Below, piece after piece: positions 1-11,001 of a stretch of DNA of 64,000 nt; the first letter of the stretch is position 1, and each line of letters starts with the position of its first letter. The stretch covers positions 148,960 to 212,959 of the forward strand of contig VIIQ02000848.1 of assembly GCA_007449985.2 (NCBI GenBank), read 5' to 3'. The DNA is from Desmodesmus armatus. Its lineage: Eukaryota > Chlorophyta > Chlorophyceae > Sphaeropleales > Scenedesmaceae. The notes beneath the pieces were generated by a model. That model was given only the letters and a program-made list of their open reading frames with translations. It did not search any database and was not told where the DNA came from. The position numbers and the translations under genes are program-made.

Positions 1-131
1 TATGCCGTCCTGTGCTGTGCTTTGCTTGTGTGGGGCAGATGCGTCGATCTGTGCTGTGTTTTGTTTGGGTATGTCTTGGTGTGCTGTGCTACAACATGCC
101 ATGCTGTTCTGTGGTGACGGTGTCTGTGCAG

Positions 132-3100
132 GCATGCGTCATGGTGTGTATGACAAGCTGGACGATGACGGCCTCATCCCTCCAGGCACACGTGTCAGTG
201 GGGAGGACATCCTGGTCGGCAAGACGGTGAGTCTGCTCGTGGGCAGTTGACAACACTTGCACTAGCTCCACAGGCACTCACAGGCGAGGCCGTGCAGCCT
301 TGTAAGGCCCATCTCCTACTTGTCTCAATTTGAGTGATCTCTGAACCTCTTCTGGAGTTTTGCCGTCAAGGGTCACGGGCGAAGCTTCTTCGAAACAGGA
401 ACCTGCTTGCTTAGCACCAGTAGGTCAGGCATCGTAGCGCATGTTGCTGATTTTGTGACATTGGAGAGTACTGCCCAGCGGTGAAAGTATCCACTTGTAC
501 ACCCCCCCCCCCACACACACACACATTATTGCTGCAGGTCGCCCTGCCTGAGGACACAACGGGTGCGCAGCGCTTCACCAAGCGTGATGCCTCCCTGGCC
601 CTGCGCCCTGCAGAGGCAGGCGTGGTGGACCAGGTGCTGCTCACAACAAACGAGGGAGGAGCGCGCTTTGTCAAGATCCGTGTGCGCACCATCTGCATCC
701 CACAGGTGGGCACAGACGGTGTGTGTAGACAAGGAAGTGCATCTAACCAATGAATCATCCATCCAAAAGTTGCTACAGTCCAAAAGTTGCTCCAAAGTTG
801 CTACAGTCAAATCCAATCCAAAAGTTGCTACAGTCCAAAAGTTGCTCCAAAAGCTGCTACAGTCCAAAGTTGTGTACAAGTGCTTGGGAACGCACAAAAT
901 AAAGCGCATTCAGTCATGATTTTTGTAAGGGAACGCTGTGTGTGTGGGGGGGGGGGGTAATCTGGATTTGCGGTACACAAGCCGGTAGGTGGGGGTTGGC
1001 ACCGTTGACCTGACCCTGATCTAGCAGCTGAGTGTATGGTCACAGTTGCAGGCAAGCCCTCTCCACGCATGTTTGCACACCTCTCCAATGCTGACACTGT
1101 GCATTGTTGTCAATGTCTCTTTTTGCTCTGAACTTTGAACGCGTCGTGACTCAACCGCCTGCATTTTGTTGTTGCTGCTGGTGACCAGGTTGGGGACAAG
1201 TTCGCCTCGCGCCACGGTCAGAAGGGAACGGTGGGCATCTGCTACACGCAGGTAAGGGGACGACTCAGGGGTAGTGTCGGCACAAGTGCTGTTGCCCAAG
1301 CCTCAAGCATGCGGGTGCTCTACTGAACAGATAATGACCAGCTTTTGCGCAGCGGCACTCTTTCCTGAATGGCGGATTTCTTCATTGCCCTCACACCCCA
1401 TGCTTGTTGCTCACTGGTTATTCGTGTTCGCCCAGCACTTTCTCACACATTGTATGTGATGATGCCTTTGCAGGAGGACATGCCCTTCACCTGTGAGGGG
1501 ACGGTGCCGGACCTGATCGTGAACCCACACGCCATCCCCAGCCGCATGACCATTGGGCACTTGGTGGAGGCGCTCATGAGCAAGGTGCGTGCATGAGCTG
1601 TACCATGGCTATGGCCTGAGTAGTCAAAGCACACCTGTTATTACGTCGTCATTTAGCTCGACTGCTGCATCAGCAGTGCATGTGCATGTACTCTTCATGT
1701 GTGTGCTGATGTTGTGGCTGGTATGGGCTGCATCGTACACCAGTGGCAGCTGCTGGTTTGTTCACAGGTGTTCTTGCACTGGCACACAATTTGGCAGCGG
1801 TAACCCTTTTGAGAAAGTGCAGTAGCTGTCATGGAATTGCAAGAGCAGTCAGATACAGTGGGTGATTATACTGTGTTTTGCAGGTTGCTGCGTGCCAGGG
1901 TCAGGAGGGTGACGCCACGCCCTTCACGGACGTCAAGGTGGACGACGTGAGCGAGCAGCTGCACACGCGTGGCTACCAGCGGTACGGCTGGGAGGTGAGT
2001 AGGGATGGAGCTGCTCTACGCTGCAGGGCTGAACACTCTCAACAGTTGATGATTCAGTGGCTCTGGCTGAACACTTTGCTGTCGCCATCATTGTGTGAGT
2101 GCGCTGCAGTACCTGCTGGCGCATGCAGTAATCAGGTGATCAGTTCATGGCTGGCTTGGTGGTAGTACTAGCGATGTTTGTGCTGCACTCTACGCTGCTG
2201 CAGGTGATGTACAACGGGCACACTGGTCGTCAGATGCAGGCCCAGATCTACCTCAACCCCACCTACTACCAGCGGCTGAAGCACATGGTGGACTTCAAGA
2301 TCCACAGCAGGAGCAGGTGGGTGGGGCAAACCCATGGGTGGCCTGCAGAAAGGAGGCAGTCAATACATGCCGTGTGGGGTGGGGTTGGGTCAGAAGCATG
2401 ATACCCATACTGCTGGGCACAGCCCTGTTTGAATGCTGGCCAGGCAGCATGATCGCTTACTTCCAATGCCTTGACAAGGGGTGGGCATCAATCTTCATGA
2501 ACATAATAACCATTGCCGTGACCACGCCGCGTGTTCACTCTGCAACCTGCCTGCTGCTTCTGCAGAGGTCCCACTCAGATCCTGACGCGGCAGCCTGTGG
2601 AGGGTCGTGCGAGAGATGGTGGACTGCGGTTTGGTGAGATGGAGCGTGACTGCATCATCAGCCACGGCAGGTGAGGGCAGGGGCCTTGCTGCCAGGCTGT
2701 GCTGTACCCAAGCTGGGCTGGCCTGCTGGGCTGCACCGCACTTTGCCAGTTCCTGCTCGGCCGCACTGCACTTGAGCTTGGCGCCTGGGTTGGTGGTGGA
2801 GGTCTCCTTCTTGTTGGCGTGTTGCTGACATGTCCTGTCTGGCCTGATGTTTGTCAGGTTGCTGTGATGCAGGTGTCATCTATCTGTCATGTGCTAGAGT
2901 CATGTTACGAGTCGTACTGACTGGGGATTTGCTCCGCCGTGTTCTGCTGTCTGTCTGTTTTGCGCACTGCAGTGCCGCCTTCCTCAAGGAGCGCCTGTTT
3001 GACCAGTCGGACGCGTACCGTGTGCACGTGTGTGAGCGCAGCGGGCTCATCGCGGTGGCCAACCTCAAAAAGCAGCACTACAGCAGCCAGATATACGGGA

Positions 3101-3408
3101 ACGACGCCCAGGTGGTGCAGGTGGGTTGCTGCAGCTGGCCTGGACATGTACACCTTCTATACGGAAAGGGCAAAATGTACTGCGGTGGACTTTCAATGTC
3201 TACGCCCACACAATCACACTTCAATACATTGATGTATCCGTGAGCCACGTTGGCTGCTGAAATTTGTGAGTGCATGTTCCTTGATCACCCATGTCATCGC
3301 CTTGATTGCTGTGTCGTGCAGGTGTTCATGCCGTATGCGTGCAAGCTGCTGTTCCAGGAGCTGATGGCCATGTGCATCACGCCGCGGCTGCAGTTTGGCG
3401 CAGACTGA
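132..3408 (+). CDS. RPB2: RNA polymerase II second-largest subunit, C-terminal nine exons (5' partial)
   Basis: Catalytic beta-like subunit of nuclear RNA polymerase II. Nine exons: 132-226, 538-705, 1189-1251, 1474-1584, 1884-1994, 2204-2316, 2566-2670, 2973-3120, 3322-3408. All have GT donors and AG acceptors and the phases agree throughout; the gene starts left of the window. Recognisable family blocks in order: [36 protein letters not shown] (active-centre lysine region), [30 protein letters not shown] and the C-terminal clamp segment [13 protein letters not shown], with TGA at 3406. Odd: the usual C-terminal four-cysteine zinc site is degenerate. The block reads VCERSGL, so the second Cys is Ser, and the downstream C-x2-C pair is replaced by a YSSQIYGND segment, leaving one of four ligands. 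No tandem exon copies were seen here, unlike neighbouring genes. Assignment to Pol II rather than Pol I/III rests on the C-terminal blocks. Confidence 0.96.
766..875 (+). repeat. Intronic minisatellite in RPB2
   Basis: Imperfect repeats of AAAAGTTGCTACAGTCC and the shorter variant AAAAGTTGCTCC, about seven units, inside the intron between the exons ending at 705 and starting at 1189. It has no splice-site content. Confidence 0.85.
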
Positions 3409-4894
3409 GCGCAGGCAGCAGAGCGAGCAGCTGTCGTTTGTGCCGCTGCTGGTAGCAGTGGGCGCAGCAGCAGCAGCATCAATGTGGTCATATGCAGTAG
3501 CTGTAGCAGGAGGGTGTGCAGCAGCAGTGTCGGCCTGCCCTGCAGGAGCAGACGCAGTGTGTGACACAGCTGTGCCTTTGTGCTGTTTGGTTGGAGAGAG
3601 AGTGGTTTGAGTCCCTGTGCTGTGTTGATGTGCCCTTTTGGGTCTGTGTGTTCACCATCACCAGTCAGCATGCGGCTCACCAGTCAGCATGCGGCATGCA
3701 CCCCTCTGGTGCACCGCTTCGCGTCTGTGTGTGGTGTTCATATGCAGCAGGCGGCACATGCCAGCTGGATGGAGGGATCTTGGCAAGCAGTGCTTTATCC
3801 GGAATGGCCCCTGCGAGGGGTACTTGCAAGAGAGCCAGAGCAGGCACTGGGTGGACTATGAGCAGCAGTGGCTTCACCACACAGGGCCAACTGTCCAGCT
3901 CTGGGTTGCAAACCGTTGGTTGGATGGCTCAGCTTCTGCACAGGCATTCACTCAGGCGTGGTGTCTTGAAGGCCTACATATATGCCTGGGTTTTTCATGC
4001 AGCGTGGCGCTGTCGTGCGCTGTTCGTCAGTGCGGCATGCCACACAGCGTACTGGCTGCAGGTGTGGCACATGTGGGAGGTTCTTGTGAGCTCCATTGTG
4101 CGTGACGGCGACGTCACACCTTTGAGCACAAGCAGTCGCCTTTGCTGGTGTGCAGTGCACACGATCAAGCGGTATCTGTCTGCTGCCAATATTGACCAGT
4201 GTCTCTGCTTGGAGGGCCCTATGCATGTATGCTGTGTTCATTTTGTAAGTGTCAGCACTGCATCCGTGTTGATTGTGGAGATTGGCTGGAAGGACCTTGT
4301 TGCTGCAGGCTTTGCTGCTGTGTACAAGCTTTGCCGGTAACCTGGTGTGGTCAGGAACAAAACAGGGGCCAGCATGCAAAGCGTCTCACCGCGTCTCCTG
4401 TCCTACAACGCTGTTGCTTGTTGTGCATGACGTCCTGCGCTCACAGCCCACAAACCGTGTCTTACACCAGTAGGGGGTCCCAACACGAAAGCAAATGTGG
4501 TGCACAAAAGCTGCTATCACCAAGAGATCAGTAAAAGCCTGTCACCAATATTGTCACATCACTGCAGAATTGGATGGCGCGAGCGCAAACTGAAAGGCAC
4601 CTATACTGTCAACTGGCAAAAGCCAATGCAATGCACACACTCAAGCTTGATTGCCCATGATTTCCAACACTGCTGCATGAGGTTGCCTTGTGCTGATGGA
4701 TTGCGCAGCTGTGCCATGGAGAGCAGCACACGTGATGTGGTGACATCACCAGTGCTACTAGCAATTTTGTAGTGATGCATGCGTAGTGACCCAAAGGTGC
4801 AGGCAGTCCACCCCCTTGGTGGTCCTGACCCAAACAAAGAAGGCGCCGGCTGTGGCTTACCAGCAACACCAGCTCAACCAATCAGACACAGTGC
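3409..4894 (+). other. RPB2 3' UTR and intergenic; no gene seen
   Basis: No conserved protein is visible on either strand. TGTAA, the usual green-algal polyadenylation signal, occurs at 4244-4248, about 835 bases after the RPB2 stop. It is a candidate 3' end, but the distance is long and the call is weak. Confidence 0.4.
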
Positions 4895-5107
4895 CACATA
4901 CCTACATCCATGCCAACGATGTGGTGCTTGCCAAGGGTGTGGTGCTTGCCACAGTGTGCTGATATGCATGTCACATACCTACATCCATGCCAACGATGTG
5001 GTGCTTGCCAAGGGTGTGGTGCTTGCCACAGTGTGCTGATATGCATGTCACATACCTACATCATGCCAACGATGTGGTGCTTGCCACAGTGTGCTGATAT
5101 GCATGCC
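4895..5107 (+). repeat. 77-bp tandem repeat, 2.7 copies
   Basis: Units start at 4895, 4972 and 5049 (CACATACCTACATCCATGCC...). The first two are essentially identical; the third lost an internal block around GTGCTTGCCAAGG. Each unit itself contains a duplicated GTGGTGCTTGCC. Noncoding. Confidence 0.95.
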
Positions 5108-5307
5108 AAAGCCCAACCTGCATGCCAGAGCACCCTGCCAGGGTGATGCCAGATCACCCTGCATGCCAGATCACATGCAGCATCACCAGTAGCACAAGAA
5201 ATGCACCCATGTCTAAATGAAATAGCTTCTCACCCGACCAACACCACAACCCATCAGCTGGTTTTTTGCAAGTACAGGACCACTGAATGTACAGGTCCCT
5301 TTGAAAC

Positions 5308-6392
5308 CTAGTCAACAACCGACACCTTGCAGTCAGCTCCTTGCACTGAATCATCCGTGTTGGTAGCAACGACTCGTCGGACTCCATTTTCGACGTGTTG
5401 AGGCCCAAGCAAGGGCTCGGCAGTTCCATCATCGCCCATGCTAGCTCCGCTTGGTGATAGAGTATCGTTCACAACGGATATTACCACATGGATCTTGACG
5501 TCACTGCCAACTGCCGCCATTTGGTACTTGGTAGGGTCGATTACCTGGAACGGTTGCTCGACCCGACAATCCATGCCTGGGAATCTGTCCTGCTCGCTTG
5601 AGAGTATCCCTGAGGCGCTGCCAAAGCGACGCCACGCCTTTGTTGCAACACACGTCCCAATGGAGCAGAGGAGGCTGAACACCGCTGCTGCCGCCGCTGA
5701 CAGGAGAGCCGCTTGGCACTCCTCCTCCTCCATATGCATGCATGCATGCAAAAGGCCTGTCCGGCTTGGCAACGACAACAGTCATCACCCTGGAGGTGTC
5801 TGCAGGCTGGAAGGGCTTCGAATCAGTCTTCAGGAAGCAGGTGTCTTCATGCTTGCAAAACTTTTCCTCGTCGTAATGAAAGGTGACAGCCCGGCAGGGC
5901 GGTGTCTCCTCACACCTTTGAAGGCATTCCAGCAGGGTGGCGACCGCATGCTTGCCACAATCGAGATTTGAAGCGAGGTCTGCCTTGCATGTGATCAACC
6001 CTGGTCGGGCCACGAGCTTGTTGTCGCGCCTCCACCAGGATGCAAATTGGTCGCTGCTTCGGAGGGCCGTTAGTGCTGCAGCGCAGACACACCACCCTCA
6101 GTTCTTGTAACCACATTTGGTGCAGCACAACATTTGAAATGCGTTTTGCACACCTTCATGTCTGTTGGCGTGCTCCACCTCGGGCCTACACAATGTGCAC
6201 GTGCCAGATCTGGCACCCCTCCAAAATGCCAAGATGCAGCCCCCACTCACCATCCGCCTGGACATCATCGCAGGTCCAAGGTGCCAGAGTGTTATTCCAT
6301 GGTTCACTGAGGTAACGGAGGCGGTGCTTTTGCTCAGCAAAGGCTGTAGCAGCTACTGCCAAGAAGCAGATCAAACGCACGACCGCGCTCAT
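5308..6392 (-). CDS. PAN/Apple-like type I membrane protein, frame broken at a GCAT microsatellite
   Basis: Two exons on the minus strand: 6251-6392 (start ATG at 6392) and 5308-6075; donor GATG|GTGAGT, acceptor CTGCAG, phase 1 on both sides. The product begins with a signal peptide (MSAVVRLICFLAVAATAFA). A Cys-rich block follows with spacing like a PAN/Apple module (CKADL...DCGKH...ECLQRCEETPPCRAV...CKHEDTCFLK). The lower reading frame then carries a hydrophobic membrane segment (AALLSAAAAAVFSLLCSIG), a basic stop-transfer (KAWRR) and a tail of about 100 residues. The two frames meet at a (GCAT)4 run at 5735-5750: one unit fewer makes the whole of exon 2 open to TAG at 5308, giving about 301 residues. 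As written the frame ends near 5501 without the membrane segment. The length difference may be an assembly error or a real polymorphism. PAN modules bind carbohydrate or protein; the partner here is unknown. Confidence 0.65.
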
Positions 6393-8009
6393 GGACTTGG
6401 ACGGACACAAGATGCAAAACAAGTGGAAGGATGATAAGACAATGTCAGCTTTGCGTTACCTTTTTAACATTGTGGTGTGCCGGGTGACTGGCCAGCGGAC
6501 CGGCCTTCACGTTGACCGGCCTTCACTTCAAGGGGGGGTTCCAAACCTTCCACTGTTCGTCCTGTAGTGTTTTGTGCGAACATTTGGCAAAGCTAGAACG
6601 TCGTTTTGCTTTGACATGTCGGGAAGGACCCTGAGGGGGTGTACCCCCTGTAGACTACCCTGCAAACTTGTACCAGCTGAATGGTCGATATTGCGCTGCT
6701 GCTACTAAGACAATATAACATGATTGTTCAAGAGGCCTTCACGGCGAGGTGCGCATGGCATCCGCTGGAGGGAGCTGAGAGTGGTGTGCCCATAACACAA
6801 GTGGTGCAGTGTTACTCATGTCAAACAAGCATGGGTTGCAACATCCTGGGTCTATCAACGCATATCAGCCCGACAGGACTCAAGCAGCAGCAACCTGGCC
6901 TGCCAGGCAAGTGCTGCTTCGCTTCAGCTGCTGCTGCTTTCACTGCTGCTGCTGCTTCGCCTACTATGCTGATGTTTCTCCTGCTGCTAGTGCTACTCAA
7001 GCTGTTGGCGTCACGTGGTGGCTGTTTGACAGCTTTCCTGTAGACAGCAGCAGGTTGCTGCAACCGACGACGACGGTCACAGCGACAGCGACACTATGCA
7101 TAGCAAACTACACGCATGCTGCATCAGTACCAAACCTGGCCAGACTCAAAAGTCCAGGCCTCCCAGCTCCACTTGCTCCTGCAATACGCCAGCCCCTAGC
7201 ACACGCTCACTCATCATGCCAGGCTGGCATGCAGCAGCTCACACTTTCTACAAAACTCACAGTGAGGCTGCCAACCTGGCAGGCTAGTGCTAGTAGCAGC
7301 ACATACTGAGTGAGACAGCTGCTGGTGCAACAGCTGCACTGTGGTGCACAAGAAAGCATTCAAAAAGCACACAAGGCAACTTGTCAGGTTGAACCTGACC
7401 TCAAGTGTCAGCTGCTGACCATCGGTGCAAGCAGGCCTCACAGCGGGGCAACACTGGCTGCTGTGAGGCAACACTGCATCATGCTGACAGACCTGCATGC
7501 CATGGCGTTGTCTGTCATAGCCTTACTATACAAAGCGTATATCACACGCCCAACCATGCGATCATCGCTGGTAGGGTACTGCACACCATGAGGCATCTCT
7601 CAGAATCTGCAAGCTGAATTGCTTCAAGCGGTGGTTGTGACTGGGTCAGGCACTAACCCAATGCGTGCTGTTACCCAGTTGATCGCAACCAACACAGATC
7701 TGTGCTGAGGCATTGTCGCAATGCTGTGGTCACTATGGGTCCACAACTGTGCACTACATTACTCTTGTGCATGCAGCTTTTGGGGGCAGAGTCCCTGGGT
7801 CCAGGAGGCCCGGCAGGCCTTGAAGGCCTTGAAGGTTTGGCTAGAACCGCCAGCCAAGGGTTTATGAGGAGCAGACCCTGCGTGCAACTCGTTTGAAACT
7901 GAGATGATGCCGCCAACAAAACTGATGCCAAATGGGGGTTTGCAAGCTGCACCAGGAAACAGGTGTCCCACAGTGGCTGTTTGCACCTCAGGTGCCGCAA
8001 AATTCTGCA
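6393..8009. other. Intergenic; no gene seen
   Basis: No supported coding region. GACCGGCCTTCAC is directly repeated at 6498-6510 and 6514-6526. CTG-rich sequence near 6900-6975 gives long but low-complexity reading frames that I do not accept. The right part is the likely 3' UTR of the gene ending at 8010. Confidence 0.5.
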
Positions 8010-8516
8010 TCACACGATCATGACATAGAGAAGCATCACCAACCCAACCACCAAGAACACTGGTGCACGCCCTGCAGCAGCACCAGAGGTGGGCCCTGGC
8101 CTGCACATACCACTTGGCAAGAATACATTGGCTGGCACTGGGCGGAATGCTGTCACACCGGCGCACTTTGCAACATGAGGGTGGCTGTACACGACTCCAT
8201 CAGAGCCACATACCGGCTGCAACTCCAAGAACCATGACTTGCGGGCTTCGCAGGGTGGGCACTTTGCGCCTGGCTTCAGTACAGGCGACACGCTGCGAAC
8301 GACCTTGAACCCAGCCTTCGTGGCATCGGAAGTATTGGCAAAGATCCGGCCGTTGGAAGCGCACACATGTCCAAGCGAGGACCTTTCTTCACGCATTTTC
8401 TTGCGAAAATGGACGACAGGGGCTTTCTGCTCGTCAGCTGCTGCATGCTTCACAAGCAAGGCGACTAACACTAGCAGCCCGACGTGAGAGAGCAAACAGC
8501 GTTGACGTGACTGCAT
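8010..8516 (-). CDS. Small Kazal-domain cell-surface protein
   Basis: Intronless frame of 168 residues from ATG at 8516 to the stop at 8010. The N-terminus is a signal peptide (CLLSHVGLLVLVALLVKHAAA). A Kazal-type protease-inhibitor signature follows near residues 95-130 (CPPCEARKSWFLELQPVCGSDGVVYS...AKCAGV...GMC); an earlier VCASNGRIFANTS segment looks like a degenerate half domain. The C-terminus is a hydrophobic helix (APVFLVVGLVMLLYVMIV), either a tail anchor or a GPI-attachment signal, so the protein is expected on the outer face of the plasma membrane. Kazal proteins inhibit serine proteases, but the reactive-site loop cannot be judged here. An upstream non-ATG start in the same frame was not used. 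The window has a second, larger Kazal gene at 47.2 kb. Confidence 0.75.
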   Translation of the reverse strand: MQSRQRCLLSHVGLLVLVALLVKHAAADEQKAPVVHFRKKMREERSSLGHVCASNGRIFANTSDATKAGFKVVRSVSPVLKPGAKCPPCEARKSWFLELQPVCGSDGVVYSHPHVAKCAGVTAFRPVPANVFLPSGMCRPGPTSGAAAGRAPVFLVVGLVMLLYVMIV

Positions 8517-9849
8517 TCTGGCTGTAGCGGATGCGGAGTGGATTGTGTGTGGCAATTCCGGCCTGGCTGATCGCCCTGTTCTATCGGCGCGCCTGGGACG
8601 GGCGTCGGACCTTCCCCTCGTATTCCAGGGTGTTCGCCTGGCCTTCCCGGTAGCTCGCCCCGACAGCGGGCGAACAACTTGTCTAAAATGTCACAGGCAC
8701 GGCGATCCAATTCATATAGTTGAGCGTTCAAAGGAAAACAAGGTTCGCCACGCTCCACAGCGTCGCACGGCTAAAGCTTCTCCAGCGTGTAGTCGAGCGT
8801 CGGTCGGTCAGTTGATTGCGTGCCGCAGCTGGCTCAAACGCGTTGGGCCCTTGTAAAGGTGCAGCTGATCTCTCAAGTGGTCCTATTTCAAGTGGTCAAA
8901 AAGTCAATGAATCTGCAAGAAACAACTGGAGCAACACGTGTGGTTTACAGTACTCGTCACCACACACTTTCACGGCATATCTGATCACTTCACTGAAGGT
9001 GAGTCACCGGGGCACTGTCATGGCATGGCCTGCCCGCCACTCACCCGCCACGCCAGGCTGGGCAGCCTCACCAAGTACAGGATGTCCTTCCAACTGTTGC
9101 TGCTATCCGCCTGTGACCAGCTATCATGATGTTGATGGCGCTGCACCAACAGTACTGTGGCGCAAAACTGCAGCTGCCACAGGCTACCGCACAACTGACC
9201 CCTCCCTCCACCCAGCCCTCATGGGCCCTTTGGATACAGTATAACAACAGTTTGACCCACAGTCCACTGAGTCGCAGCCTGGAGACAAGGGATGTTACTG
9301 CCGCTGGACCTGAAAATAGTGAGACACCCTGACCATCTACAAGCCTATAAGCGGCTTATAGTCACAAATCAGCAGTCGCAGCTGCAGAACGGGGCTTACG
9401 CTGTGCATCGAGATGCTACATGCCAACCGCATGCGCAGGGTCTGGGCACACACTTGCACCCAAGACAGCGCCCTCTGGTGGCTGAGTGGCTTGCCCAAGC
9501 TTACGCGCCCCCACTTCTTTGACACCTGCTGACAGTGCCACAGCGCTGCATTTAATGCACTGCACTGAGTGCGATGCAGCGTGATAGCACCTCATACGAG
9601 CGGAGGGCGGCTGAAAAAGGGCCTTACAGAATACGCGCCATGATTGGGCAGGTATTACTATAGCTTTGAGCATCCTAGAATACCATGCTATCAAGGTTGC
9701 AACAGCAGCTCTGCATGCACAGTTGACATGTGCATACATATGAGCCAACTGCATCAGACTGACATGACTCTCCCACCATCACAAGCACAAAGCAATGTGC
9801 AATTACTCAAACTACACGCTCAGCTTGCCACCCAGCAGTAAATCAGCGC
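8517..9849. other. Intergenic; no gene seen
   Basis: Upstream region of the Kazal gene, then unassigned sequence. No conserved protein, repeat array or RNA gene was recognised. Confidence 0.5.
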
Positions 9850-10010
9850 CTCCAATCCCTTTGCTGGGTGTAGCTACAGCAGCCGCACATCCACCATCAA
9901 CCACTTATGATCCGACGCAGCATAGTTAGTCTGCATTCCCCATCGCCTTCCCAACCACCTGACATCCCCGCAGCAGCACCCAGTCAAACCTGCCAGCCAT
10001 CAAGCTCAGA
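9850..10010 (-). pseudogene. Decayed copy of the last EEP exon
   Basis: About 155 bases closely match the final exon and 3' UTR of the EEP gene (10098-10253), displaced by 248 bp in the same orientation. It matches the CATTCCCCAT, CCTTCCCAACCACCTGACA and TGCCAGCCATCA blocks, with small indels that break the frame. It lies downstream of the real stop, so it should sit in the 3' UTR or beyond. Confidence 0.85.
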
Positions 10011-10122
10011 GGTCATGAGTCTTATCGCACAAGCATCAAACAAAAAATATCACACTTGCAGTATGCACTCATCCTGCTGCATAGCTTCAGGCCGCCGTCT
10101 CCAACCCCTCTGCCAGGTACAG

Positions 10123-10443
10123 CTACAGCAGCCGCACATCCACCATCAACCACTTGTGATCCGAAGCAGCATAGTCTGCATTCCCCATGGCCTTCCCAAC
10201 CACCTGACACCCCTGCAACAGCACCCAGTCCAACTTGCCAGCCATCATGCTCAAAGGGCCCAGCCGGTACTTTGGGTTGTCCAGGGTTATGTCTGTCACT
10301 GCATCAAAGGGGTCAATAAACCCTGGGTTCACTGCTGCTGCTGCTACTGTTGTGGGAAGCCCTAGCTTCAGCAGGTACTTGTTTACGGGGCTTGGGTCTG
10401 CATGCGGAAACAGCATACAGACAGCAATCACACATGCGTGTAT

Positions 10444-10508
<65 letters not shown>

Positions 10509-10966
10509 GGTTGTGACGTGCAGGGAACCCAACACTCTGTAGCAGCAGCACCCTTAACTCCAGCCAAGGAGGATGCAGGGGCCCCACCAGCAGCAATACA
10601 GCCACTTGCCTGCAGCTAGCTACCCTGCATTGCAGGTGCAGCTGATCAGGCGTGCGTGTATGCACACAGCACAGCACTGGCATTGTTGTTGTTGTTGTTG
10701 ATGTCCTTTCATGCCTTGAAGGCATATTTGTGATGGTCACCCATCCCATGTAGCAGCTATACTATGTGGCCAGGAGCAAATCACACTTAGCCCCATATGC
10801 ATTCGGCTACTGCACCCACCTGTAACCGCCAGCACGTTGCGTTGCCACCACGCGGCCTCACAGCTGCCCAGGCTGCACCAACGCATACGGTCACAGCAGT
10901 AGTTGGGCGACAGCCGCGCAACGCTGTGGCCCATTGTATTCAGGTCACCCAAGATCACCTGGTGAC

Positions 10967-11001
<35 letters not shown>

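Noticed and set aside
10439..10567. Long Gln, Ser or Leu reading frames over the CAG run
   Set aside because: They are translations of an intronic microsatellite; EEP exon phases show the run is spliced out.
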